Assembly: GCA_016938675.1 (NCBI GenBank)
Contig: JAFGUF010000025.1
Span: forward strand, 62,001-126,000
DNA from: Clostridia bacterium
GTDB taxonomy: Bacteria > Bacillota > Clostridia > Christensenellales > UMGS416
Length of the DNA stretch: 64,000 bases
Reading direction: 5' to 3'
Below the pieces are notes generated by a model. That model saw nothing but the letters and a program-made list of their open reading frames with translations, was not told where the DNA came from and made no database searches. The translations under genes and the position numbers were made by a program. Below are positions 18,009 through 25,443 of the stretch, piece after piece. The number at the start of each line of letters is the position of its first letter. Position 1 is the first letter of the stretch.

Positions 18009-19534
18009 ACTGCCTTCTCCTCTCTTTTTGCACCCGACATATATAAACCTAAATCCTCCATTGTTACACTCTTAGGGTCAAGGTCTGCCACTATTTCACC
18101 CTCGTATATAACCAATATTCTGTCAGAAACATTCATAACTTCCTCTAGCTCCAAAGATACCAGAAATATTGCCTTGTTTTTGTCTCTTTGCTTTACCAGC
18201 TGTTTATGAATATATTCAATAGCTCCTACATCCAGTCCGCGTGTAGGCTGCACAGCTACTAACAATTCGGGGTCTTTATCAATCTCCCTTGCTACTATCG
18301 CCTTCTGCTGGTTGCCGCCCGACATGCTTCTTGTCAGCGTCTTGGCTCCCTGCCCGCTTCTGATATCAAATTGCTCAATAAGTTTATTTGCGTATTTTGT
18401 AATTTCTTTGAATCTTAGAAAGCCATATGTCTGAAACTCTTTTTTATAATAACTTTGCAGAACAAGGTTTTTTGCTAGGCTATATTCCAGAATCAATCCG
18501 TGCTTATGCCTGTCTTCAGGTATATGGGACATTCCGGAGTTGCTTTTGCGCCTTATGCTTGATTTTGTAATGTCTTTCCCGTTGAGTTCAATGGCGCCGG
18601 CAGTCACTTTTTCAAGCCCTGTTATGGCATATACCAACTCCGACTGCCCGTTTCCGTCAATTCCGGCAAGGCATACCACTTCTCCTGCTTTTACATTGAA
18701 AGACACATTTTTAACCACTGGTTTTTCAGAATGCTTTGACTTAACTGTAAGGTTTTTTACACTAAGCACTACATTGCCTGTTTTAGCCTTATCCTTAATT
18801 ACAGTAAACTCAATTTTTCTGCCAACCATAAGCTCAGAAAACTTCTCTTTGGAAGTATCCGCTACATCCAAAGTATCTATATATTTCCCCTTTTGAAGTA
18901 CCGTGCACCTATCTGCAACCTGCTTTATTTCATCCAGTTTATGAGTTATAAATAATATCGACTTTCCCTCTTTTGCAAGATCTCTCATTATATTCATTAG
19001 CTCTTTAATTTCCTGCGGGGTAAGCATTGCAGTCGGCTCATCAAATATAAGGATTTCATTATCACGGTAAAGCATCTTTATTATTTCAACTCTCTGCTGC
19101 ATTCCAACCGTAATATCTGATATCAAGGCGTCCGGGTCAATAAACAGGTTATATTTATGGCTCAGATCAACCACTTTTTTCCGCGCTTCATCCAGCTTTA
19201 GAAATCCCCTTCTGGTTGTTTCTACTCCCATTATTATATTTTCGAGTACTGTGAAGTTATGTACCAGTTTAAAGTGCTGGTGCACCATGCCTATCCCGTA
19301 ATCATTGGCATCGTTCGGATTAGAAATTTGTATTTCTTTTCCATTCTTCTTTATAATGCCTTTATCAGGCTTATAAAGGCCGAATAATATACTCATTAAT
19401 GTGGATTTTCCGGCTCCGTTCTCTCCAAGCAGCGCATGGATTTCTCCACGCCTTAGCTGCAGAGATATGTTATCGTTAGCCAGTATGCCCGGAAAACTTT
19501 TTGTTATTCCCAGCATCTCTATTACGTAATCCAA
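18005..19534 (-). CDS. Nucleoside ABC importer, tandem ATPase subunit
   Basis: 509 aa with two ABC domains. The first has Walker A GENGAGKSTLM, a signature-region Q-Q-R-V-E motif and Walker B LIFDEPTAMLT. The second has a modified Walker A region (CLAGIDGNGQSELV) and signature MSGGNQQKAIVAREI, with LVAVQPTRGLD in place of a standard Walker B. One strong and one weakened site is normal for XylG/RbsA/NupO-type ATPases. TTG start codon with GGAGG 6 nt upstream. Confidence 0.93.
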   Translation of the reverse strand: MDYVIEMLGITKSFPGILANDNISLQLRRGEIHALLGENGAGKSTLMSILFGLYKPDKGIIKKNGKEIQISNPNDANDYGIGMVHQHFKLVHNFTVLENIIMGVETTRRGFLKLDEARKKVVDLSHKYNLFIDPDALISDITVGMQQRVEIIKMLYRDNEILIFDEPTAMLTPQEIKELMNIMRDLAKEGKSILFITHKLDEIKQVADRCTVLQKGKYIDTLDVADTSKEKFSELMVGRKIEFTVIKDKAKTGNVVLSVKNLTVKSKHSEKPVVKNVSFNVKAGEVVCLAGIDGNGQSELVYAITGLEKVTAGAIELNGKDITKSSIRRKSNSGMSHIPEDRHKHGLILEYSLAKNLVLQSYYKKEFQTYGFLRFKEITKYANKLIEQFDIRSGQGAKTLTRSMSGGNQQKAIVAREIDKDPELLVAVQPTRGLDVGAIEYIHKQLVKQRDKNKAIFLVSLELEEVMNVSDRILVIYEGEIVADLDPKSVTMEDLGLYMSGAKREEKAV

Positions 19535-19691
19535 AACAAACCTCCGTTCTTCTTACATTTGCGTAAATATAATAAGCAAATTCAATCCTTAAAAATACAT
19601 TAAATTGTGAGAATTCTGCGAACTCGCTACAATATGATGATAACATATTTCATTTGAAATTGGAATTTAAATATCACCTTGCATGAATAAA

Positions 19692-19713
19692 AAAAGGATG
19701 CCGTAGCATCCTT
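19692..19713 (-). terminator. Terminator between the BMP gene and the ABC genes
   Basis: Stem AAAGGATGC/GCATCCTTT around CGTA, then TTTTATTC on the minus strand. It lies directly after the BMP gene and before the ATPase gene, so it should make the binding protein more abundant than the transporter; full termination would require another promoter in 19535-19690. Confidence 0.8.
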
Positions 19714-19734
19714 TGTTTTTGTTTTGTTTTGCTA

Positions 19735-20898
19735 TTACTCAACAATAGTAACTGTAACAACTGTTGTTGGAATATCTGTTGCTGCATCTACATCTGTGTC
19801 GCCAAGAAGAGATGATCTTAGTCCGTCTGTATCAGCAACCAATGCATCATATATAGCATTGTAATCAGCTTCTGAGAATGTGTTGAATCTTGAGCTTGCG
19901 AATGGAAGGCCAACACCGTCAACAGTGATGTCCAGAGTTTCGCTTACGCCGCCCTTGAATTCACCTGCATAGAAGCCTTCAAGGCCCATGTAAACTGATA
20001 CACCCAGCTGCTTCATAGCTGAAGTAATAACTGTTTCAGATTCTGCTGACTGGTCAACGTCTACGCCGATAACCTTTGCGCCTGCTGCATCTGCTGCTGC
20101 CATAACTGAGTTACCAACTTTTCCGCCGCATGCGAAGATAACTTCTGTGCCGTCAGCATACCATGTTGCTGCTGTTGTCTGGTTCTTAGGTGTTGCTGAG
20201 AAATCGCCTGTGTAGTGATACTTAATCTCTACTGAGTCTAATCCCATTTCAACTGCTGCATATTCTGCGCCCTGAACAAATCCGTAACCAAAACGTACAA
20301 CTGCAGGAACAGCCATTCCGCCCATAAAGCCTAACTTTGTATAGCCGTCTTTAACTGCTGCATAGCCTGCCAAGAAGCCTGCCTGCTGCTCAGCATAGAA
20401 GATTGAATATACGTTAGATTCAATTCTGAATGTTGAATAGTCAGCTGTATGAGGTGTTCCGTCCAAAATTATAAAGCTTGTTTCTGGATATAAATCCTGT
20501 GCTTCATAAATAGCTGGTTCAAAAAGGAAGCCTGGAGTTACAACAACTTCTGCTCCGCCTTGAATAGCCAAGTCGATTGCTGCAAGATATGCTGCGTCTG
20601 AAACTTCTGTCGGTTTGTAGTATTTAAAAGTCTTGCCATTGTCTTTTGCAAAGGCTTGAATACCTTCCCAAGTACCTTGGTTAAAGGATTTGTCATCAAT
20701 TTCGCCTGCGTCTGTAATCATAGCAATTTGATAGCCTTCAACTTCTTCAACCGGTGCTTCAGTTGCTTCATCAACTGGTGCTTCATCAACTGGTGCTTCA
20801 TCAACTGGTGCTTCTGTTGCTTCAGGCTCTTTTGCGCATCCTGCAAAAACAGATGATACCAGAACTAATGCCAGTATAAGAACTAATAATTTTTTCAT
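19735..20898 (-). CDS. BMP-family nucleoside-binding lipoprotein
   Basis: 387 aa. Lipobox VFAGC at ~18-22, then an acidic repeat linker (EAPVD units), then the BMP fold: YQIAMITDAGEIDDKSFNQ and WEGIQAF are hallmark segments, as are GFLAGYAAVK and VIGVDVDQSAES. BMP proteins bind purine nucleosides outside the membrane and deliver them to the NupOPQ-type transporter encoded just downstream. SD GGAGG before ATG. Own promoter at 20953-20981 and own terminator. Confidence 0.95.
   Translation of the reverse strand: MKKLLVLILALVLVSSVFAGCAKEPEATEAPVDEAPVDEAPVDEATEAPVEEVEGYQIAMITDAGEIDDKSFNQGTWEGIQAFAKDNGKTFKYYKPTEVSDAAYLAAIDLAIQGGAEVVVTPGFLFEPAIYEAQDLYPETSFIILDGTPHTADYSTFRIESNVYSIFYAEQQAGFLAGYAAVKDGYTKLGFMGGMAVPAVVRFGYGFVQGAEYAAVEMGLDSVEIKYHYTGDFSATPKNQTTAATWYADGTEVIFACGGKVGNSVMAAADAAGAKVIGVDVDQSAESETVITSAMKQLGVSVYMGLEGFYAGEFKGGVSETLDITVDGVGLPFASSRFNTFSEADYNAIYDALVADTDGLRSSLLGDTDVDAATDIPTTVVTVTIVE
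20766..20814 (-). repeat. 15-bp tandem repeat in the BMP linker
   Basis: Three essentially identical copies of TCAACTGGTGCTTCA encode EAPVD repeats of the linker between lipobox and binding domain. Exact repeats of this kind expand and contract by slippage and change linker length in steps of five residues. Confidence 0.85.
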
Positions 20899-20952
20899 AT
20901 TATCCTCCTAAGTAATAGTAATGCAATATTTTTTATATCACAACTAAAGATT

Positions 20953-20981
20953 ATTTTATCATATTCAGCTGTAATATACAA
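20953..20981 (-). promoter_or_regulatory. Promoter of the BMP gene
   Basis: Leftward TTGTAT, 17-bp spacer, TAAAAT. The 5' leader is short (~50 nt) and I see no purine-riboswitch core in it or upstream. Confidence 0.5.
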
Positions 20982-21115
20982 TGAATATAAACAATAAGAT
21001 TGAATAATTAACGGGCATTTTGCTTCAGATTATTATTTTTAAAATAAATTTATTATATGATACTTATTTGAATTAATTCTTGTTTATCTAAACTAAAATC
21101 CTAAAAAACATTATA

Positions 21116-21147
21116 AAAAAAGCCGGACTATTACATCCGGCTTTTTT
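21116..21147 (-). terminator. Intrinsic terminator of the small membrane protein gene
   Basis: Stem AGCCGGA/TCCGGCT extended by an A-run/T-run on both sides, which gives a T-tract on the minus strand (and also the plus). Confidence 0.9.
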
Positions 21148-21160
21148 GGCTGATTGTTTA

Positions 21161-21349
21161 TTAGAACCCTTTTAATGCTATTGATAATACCAGTAAAATA
21201 TAAGCAACTGCCAACAACGCTGCGCCAATCATGCTAACAAATCCGGGAACAGCTGAAACGATTTGCGGAACTACATAAGCCGCTACTGCTACTACTGCAA
21301 TTATAACAGTAATCCAAAAAACATTCTTTTTAGGTGGTGTTAATTTCAT
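21161..21349 (-). CDS. Small two-helix membrane protein
   Basis: 62 aa. A short basic N-terminus (MKLTPPKKNVFW) and two hydrophobic segments (~12-30 and ~36-58). A near-consensus AAGGAGG stands 7 nt before the ATG and a strong terminator follows, so it is a real gene. Similar short proteins starting with T-P-P-K-K-x-x-F-W occur in Clostridia; function unknown. Confidence 0.8.
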   Translation of the reverse strand: MKLTPPKKNVFWITVIIAVVAVAAYVVPQIVSAVPGFVSMIGAALLAVAYILLVLSIALKGF

Positions 21350-21452
21350 AAACCTGCCTCCTTAAATTATTTATATTTATTATATAATTAATATATTAAA
21401 TATTCAAACTTAAATGCCTTATATATTTTTATTTTTTTGGCTGCTGCACCTA

Positions 21453-22943
21453 TTAGTTTTTGGTTTTGTATGTGATTTCAGCAAATTCCTTAAAAGCATT
21501 CTCAAACAGATCAATATCCTCACCTTTTAGATATTTATTAAAAAACCCTATAGTATACTCTCTGTGTATAGTATTCAGCCTTTTCGCGTCCATAGTTCCC
21601 CAGTAGCCGATGTATTTATATATGTCGAAGAACATAGGGAAATCCCAAAAATTCAAATGGGTTGTGTCGCTTATTTTCATATAATAAGCTGGCCCCGCAA
21701 TTTTTCCGTATATTGATTCCCCTATTATTTCTTCCATCTCTTCATCAGAATCGCTCTGTATAATCATGAAAGGCTGCTCAATTTCCGCTCCACTTGCGAA
21801 TTGCTGCCCGTATGGCCATCCATCAATATTTACACCTGCTTTTATTCTGTCGTCCATCATACATGCCTCCTCAGCAGTAGCACCGCCAAAGGACCATCCT
21901 ATTATTCCTATATTGTCCAGATTCAGCTTTGTGGAAAAAATATTGTTCTCGCTATTCATTCTTTCAATTTCGTCCAGTAAAAACAGTACATCTTCTGTTC
22001 TTATCTCAATAGTTTTTGTTGATGAATCATCGACTGTCAATATTTCGCCTATGATGCGTTCCTTTTCTTCTCTGCTTGATGCAGCTTCGTATTCTTTGTA
22101 TAATTGCTCTTCTTTCAGATAGTTGTCATCATATACCTCAGAAAAATATGATAAATCGCCGTATATAACTTCTCCGTCGGGGTATATTGACACTATTGTT
22201 TCATATGAATGGGATATGCTGAATACAATATATCCATTGCTCGCCAGCTCTTCAAATAGCATCGTGTTTTCTGAATTAAGCCCATAAAATGACGGCGAAT
22301 AAATAATTACCGGATATGTATCCTCCAATGATGATACCGGCGCATTTCCGATGCTGTTTGTTTTTGAGAGCGACAGATGCGAATACCAGAAAGTACCCAT
22401 GCCGGAATTAATGGAATACGCCTTGCCTGTTATGCCCTGCTCATCCCAATATTTCTCTACTTCTCCATCCTTGACGTCAGTTGGGTACCACGCCGTAACC
22501 AAAAAGTTCCTAGCATCTCCCTTTTCTTCAGTATAAATTTCTTCTCGTTCATAGTCAATCATCCTGAAGCTTATCGTACCTACGCCATATTCACCATGTG
22601 GTGCAGGCAGGTCTACCACCGGAAGCAGCAAAGGCCAAATCAAGGAAGCAAAATAAGCTATAAAAGCAAAAACTACGTAAAGCACTCTTATAAACTTGCT
22701 TTTTACGCGAATGTCTTTTTTTAATAGTAATTCTACTATACCGATAATCAAACAGCATACTGAAAAAATATATATCGGTACCATCTGCCATCTGTAGCCT
22801 TCAATTATTATGTTAAGCATCATTGCTGCTATAGCTGCAAATGGCATAAGTTTAATAAAAACTGTTTTTTTGCAGCAAGGTATCTGTCTTCCAACCAAGC
22901 CTGCAAAAATAAATACAAAAATCATAATTTCAAATAATCTCAT
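21453..22943 (-). CDS. Platelet-activating-factor acetylhydrolase-like alpha/beta hydrolase, membrane anchored
   Basis: 496 aa. Four or so N-terminal membrane helices (residues ~1-115), then an extracytoplasmic alpha/beta-hydrolase domain. TYPVIIYSPSFYGLN is the oxyanion-region strand-turn, GWSFGGATAEEA is the G-x-S-x-G nucleophile elbow, NIDGWPYG follows, and SDTTHLNFWDFP supplies the probable catalytic His. The arrangement matches bacterial PAF-AH/dienelactone-hydrolase type lipases. ATG with AAAGGAA upstream. Single gene; substrate unknown. Confidence 0.85.
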   Translation of the reverse strand: MRLFEIMIFVFIFAGLVGRQIPCCKKTVFIKLMPFAAIAAMMLNIIIEGYRWQMVPIYIFSVCCLIIGIVELLLKKDIRVKSKFIRVLYVVFAFIAYFASLIWPLLLPVVDLPAPHGEYGVGTISFRMIDYEREEIYTEEKGDARNFLVTAWYPTDVKDGEVEKYWDEQGITGKAYSINSGMGTFWYSHLSLSKTNSIGNAPVSSLEDTYPVIIYSPSFYGLNSENTMLFEELASNGYIVFSISHSYETIVSIYPDGEVIYGDLSYFSEVYDDNYLKEEQLYKEYEAASSREEKERIIGEILTVDDSSTKTIEIRTEDVLFLLDEIERMNSENNIFSTKLNLDNIGIIGWSFGGATAEEACMMDDRIKAGVNIDGWPYGQQFASGAEIEQPFMIIQSDSDEEMEEIIGESIYGKIAGPAYYMKISDTTHLNFWDFPMFFDIYKYIGYWGTMDAKRLNTIHREYTIGFFNKYLKGEDIDLFENAFKEFAEITYKTKN

Positions 22944-23044
22944 AATATAATTCCTTTCTATATATATTAGATGAGCTAAATGGAGAAAATCACTTCATAA
23001 ATATAAAAATAAGAATTCTTATAATATATTTTTAAAACAAATAC

Positions 23045-23100
23045 TTGACAAACTGCACAATTGTTCGTATAATAACAATAAATATCGGAACATATTTTCG
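23045..23100 (+). promoter_or_regulatory. Strong promoter with two LexA-like boxes
   Basis: TTGACA (23045-23050), 17-bp spacer, TATAAT (23068-23073). The spacer holds, on the opposite strand, CGAAC-AATT-GTGCA (8/10 to the Gram-positive LexA core CGAAC-N4-GTTCG). A second site, GGAAC-ATAT-TTTCG (23087-23100), also matches 8/10 and lies just after the start site. This fits SOS repression of the Y-family polymerase. Confidence 0.6.
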
Positions 23101-23138
23101 CTTTATTCGATATTTGTGTGTTTTGAGGGGATGTTTGT

Positions 23139-24416
23139 ATGGCGAAATCGTGTTATATGCTAATAGACGTAAATAGCGCGTTTTTATCCTGGGAAGCCGT
23201 TTATAGGCTTCAGCACGGTGAAACCGTGGATCTTCGTGACATTCCTTCAGTAGTTGGCGGCTCTGAAAAAAACCGCCATGGCATTGTATTGGCAAAATCG
23301 TTGTCAGCAAAAAAACTCTACAATGTGAAAACAGGTGAACCTCTTGTTCAGGCACAGAACAAGGCGGGGAACAATCTAGTCGTTGTCCCTCCCAGACACG
23401 GCTTATACAAAGAGGCCTCAGATGCTATGATGAACGTACTGCAACAGTACTCCCCTGTTGTAGAACGTTTTTCAATAGACGAGGCTTTTTTAGATTATAC
23501 CGGTATGGAGATGCTCTATGGAGACCCCGTAAAAACCGCATATATAATAAAAGACGAAATAGAAAGCAAATTAGGCTTTACAGTTAATATTGGAATCTCA
23601 ACCAATAAACTTCTTGCAAAAATGGCCTGCGAGTTCGAAAAGCCAAACAAAGTGCATACATTATGGCCTCACGAAGTGCCATCGAAAATGTGGCCTCTGC
23701 CTATAGGTGAGCTTTACATGGTCGGCCGAAAAACGGAAGAAAAACTGATTCATAAAGGAATACTGACCATAGGTGACCTCGCAAAATGCGATATTGTCTA
23801 TCTAAAGAAGTGGATAAAGGGATTCGGAGAACTTCTTTGGCATTTTGCCAACGGTAGCTATCCGGAAAGCGACAAAGGCGGAACAGCCTTCTTTCAGGGT
23901 GCGCTTACCCATGAAACCGACTCAAAAGCCAAGGGCATAGGCAATTCCAGCACAATCGCATTCAACCTGGAGACAAAAAGCGCCGCTTATAAGGCTCTTT
24001 TATCATTATGCGAAACGGTGTCTAGGAGACTAAGAGAACATAATTTTAAGGCTCAGGTAATACATGTCGGCTACACAACCAGCGAATTCGAGCGCTTCGG
24101 CAGGCAAAAAAAATACCTTTCCCCTACCAGCTCCACACAGGAGTTATATAATCGTGCCTGTTCGCTTCTGGACGAACTATGGGATATGCAGCCAATACGG
24201 GCTATTGGCGTGCATGCCACATGCCTCACTTCATCAGAAAATACTCAGATTAATATGTTCGAAATAGAAAGCGAAAAATCAAAATTTATTGATTGTACCG
24301 TAGATAACTTAAGAAACAAATATGGGTCATCCATAATAAAAAGAGGTTGCTTCCTGGATGAAGATATCAGCCACATGCTGGGAGGTTCGTGGGGCAATCC
24401 CACAGGAAACTCATGA
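23139..24416 (+). CDS. Y-family (UmuC/DinB-like) translesion DNA polymerase
   Basis: 425 aa. Catalytic start LIDVNSAFLSWEA corresponds to the D-x-N/D-x-F-F block, and the second acidic motif is FSIDEAFLDYTG. Then INIGISTNKLLAKMA-like text (FTVNIGISTNKLLAKMACEF) and the helix-hairpin-helix segment follow; little-finger domain to the end. The D-V-N and the inserted DLRDIPSVVGGSEKNRHG segment separate it from housekeeping DinB and point to the clostridial UmuC-like subgroup. It bypasses DNA lesions at the cost of fidelity. SOS-type promoter upstream. The start has GAGGGGATG just before. Overlaps the next gene by 4 bp. Confidence 0.92.
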   Translation: MAKSCYMLIDVNSAFLSWEAVYRLQHGETVDLRDIPSVVGGSEKNRHGIVLAKSLSAKKLYNVKTGEPLVQAQNKAGNNLVVVPPRHGLYKEASDAMMNVLQQYSPVVERFSIDEAFLDYTGMEMLYGDPVKTAYIIKDEIESKLGFTVNIGISTNKLLAKMACEFEKPNKVHTLWPHEVPSKMWPLPIGELYMVGRKTEEKLIHKGILTIGDLAKCDIVYLKKWIKGFGELLWHFANGSYPESDKGGTAFFQGALTHETDSKAKGIGNSSTIAFNLETKSAAYKALLSLCETVSRRLREHNFKAQVIHVGYTTSEFERFGRQKKYLSPTSSTQELYNRACSLLDELWDMQPIRAIGVHATCLTSSENTQINMFEIESEKSKFIDCTVDNLRNKYGSSIIKRGCFLDEDISHMLGGSWGNPTGNS

Positions 24417-24670
24417 AAAAGACTATGATACCGGCTGAAGTCATCGCTCATTTTGACACAAAAGGGATTATTACTCCATACCGCATAAAATACGAAAAAG
24501 AAGGCATACAAATCATGCAGATATCGCGTATTCTAAAGCGCGGCGTCAACACATTTGGGGGAAATACTGTGGAAGTGTACGACTGCGTAGCCATGAAAGA
24601 AGACTGCGAAATTTGCTTTGCTCTTAATTTTGAAAAAAAGTTAAGCAGGTGGTTTCTTACTAAAATTTAA
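24413..24670 (+). CDS. Small protein translationally coupled to the Y-family polymerase
   Basis: 85 aa from ATG 24413, which overlaps the polymerase stop as ATGA. The core IPAEVIAHFDTKGIITPYRI looks like a small all-beta domain found next to Y-family polymerases in Clostridia; function unknown. The position is like that of YolD, which accompanies UvrX/YqjW in Bacillus, but I see no clear sequence likeness to YolD. A role as a polymerase partner or regulator is inference from the overlap and the shared SOS-type promoter. Confidence 0.75.
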   Translation: MKKTMIPAEVIAHFDTKGIITPYRIKYEKEGIQIMQISRILKRGVNTFGGNTVEVYDCVAMKEDCEICFALNFEKKLSRWFLTKI

Positions 24671-24672
24671 TT

Positions 24673-25296
24673 TTATTCAATAATAGCGATAGCCCTAGTT
24701 ATGGATGCTTCAGCGCTTATCTTTATTGGAAGTGCCATAAAAAGAAATTCTGTCATATCCAAAAGCTTTTCAAGGTTTGTCAGGTTCTCAATAATAAGAA
24801 TATCTTTGCTTAGCAAAATATTATGCACTACAAACGGAAATCTATCCGGCGAAGGCAAATCCATACCTGCTATTTTTATTTTCTGCAGTACAAGGTATTC
24901 TGCGGTTTCAATCGAAATAACAGGTGCGTCTTCTGCATAGTATTCCGCTTGTTCAAACATATCTCCATACCCAGTATAAAAAAGCACTATTTCGCTTTTT
25001 TTGATTTTATTCTTGTCTTCTTCACTGAGTGTTATTTCCTTCTTGCCCGACACATTAATAACGCAGGCCCTACCCATGAAATGAGATAGTTGATAGCTCT
25101 CAAGGCCTTTGCCTCCCAGTATCAGATGACTTGGAGCGTCTATATGCGTTCCCGTGTGCATTCCCAAAGAGATTTTTGTATTACTGTATTTATCATTCTC
25201 TATAAATCTATTCTGTATAACTATTGCCTCCTCATCGTATGGATGAACAGGCATTTTATCGAATAATTTCTGAGATAAATCTATTATTTCTTTCAT
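24673..25296 (-). CDS. Cyclase family / kynurenine formamidase-like metal-dependent hydrolase
   Basis: 207 aa. The signature H-x-G-T-H-x-D-x-P-x-H is intact as HTGTHIDAPSHL (~47-57) and provides the metal site. IDLSQKLFDKMPVHP at the start and IAGMDLPSPD near the middle are also typical. Relatives hydrolyse formylkynurenine, isatin or cyclic amides. No tryptophan degradation gene is adjacent, so the substrate is open. AGAGGA lies 8 nt before ATG. Its stop is 2 bp from the stop of the small SOS protein. Confidence 0.88.
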   Translation of the reverse strand: MKEIIDLSQKLFDKMPVHPYDEEAIVIQNRFIENDKYSNTKISLGMHTGTHIDAPSHLILGGKGLESYQLSHFMGRACVINVSGKKEITLSEEDKNKIKKSEIVLFYTGYGDMFEQAEYYAEDAPVISIETAEYLVLQKIKIAGMDLPSPDRFPFVVHNILLSKDILIIENLTNLEKLLDMTEFLFMALPIKISAEASITRAIAIIE

Positions 25297-25380
25297 ATAG
25301 GTGTCCTCTGAATGTGACTTCTATATTTATACTACTCCTTAAACATAAAATTATCAAATAATATATTTATCATATAGAAA

Positions 25381-25409
25381 GCCCGCCTGATAAATCATAT
25401 CAGGCGGGC
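25381..25409 (-). terminator. Terminator of ppdK
   Basis: Perfect 12-bp GC-rich stem GCCCGCCTGATA/TATCAGGCGGGC with a 5-nt loop; minus-strand continuation TTTCTATATG. Strong hairpin about 35 bp after the ppdK stop. Confidence 0.85.
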
Positions 25410-25443
25410 TAAGCATTAGCTGTATTAAATTAAGAAGTCTTAA

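Noticed and set aside
20899-21115. Purine riboswitch upstream of the BMP nucleoside-binding gene
   Set aside because: No conserved purine-riboswitch core or long structured leader is seen; region is plain AT-rich.
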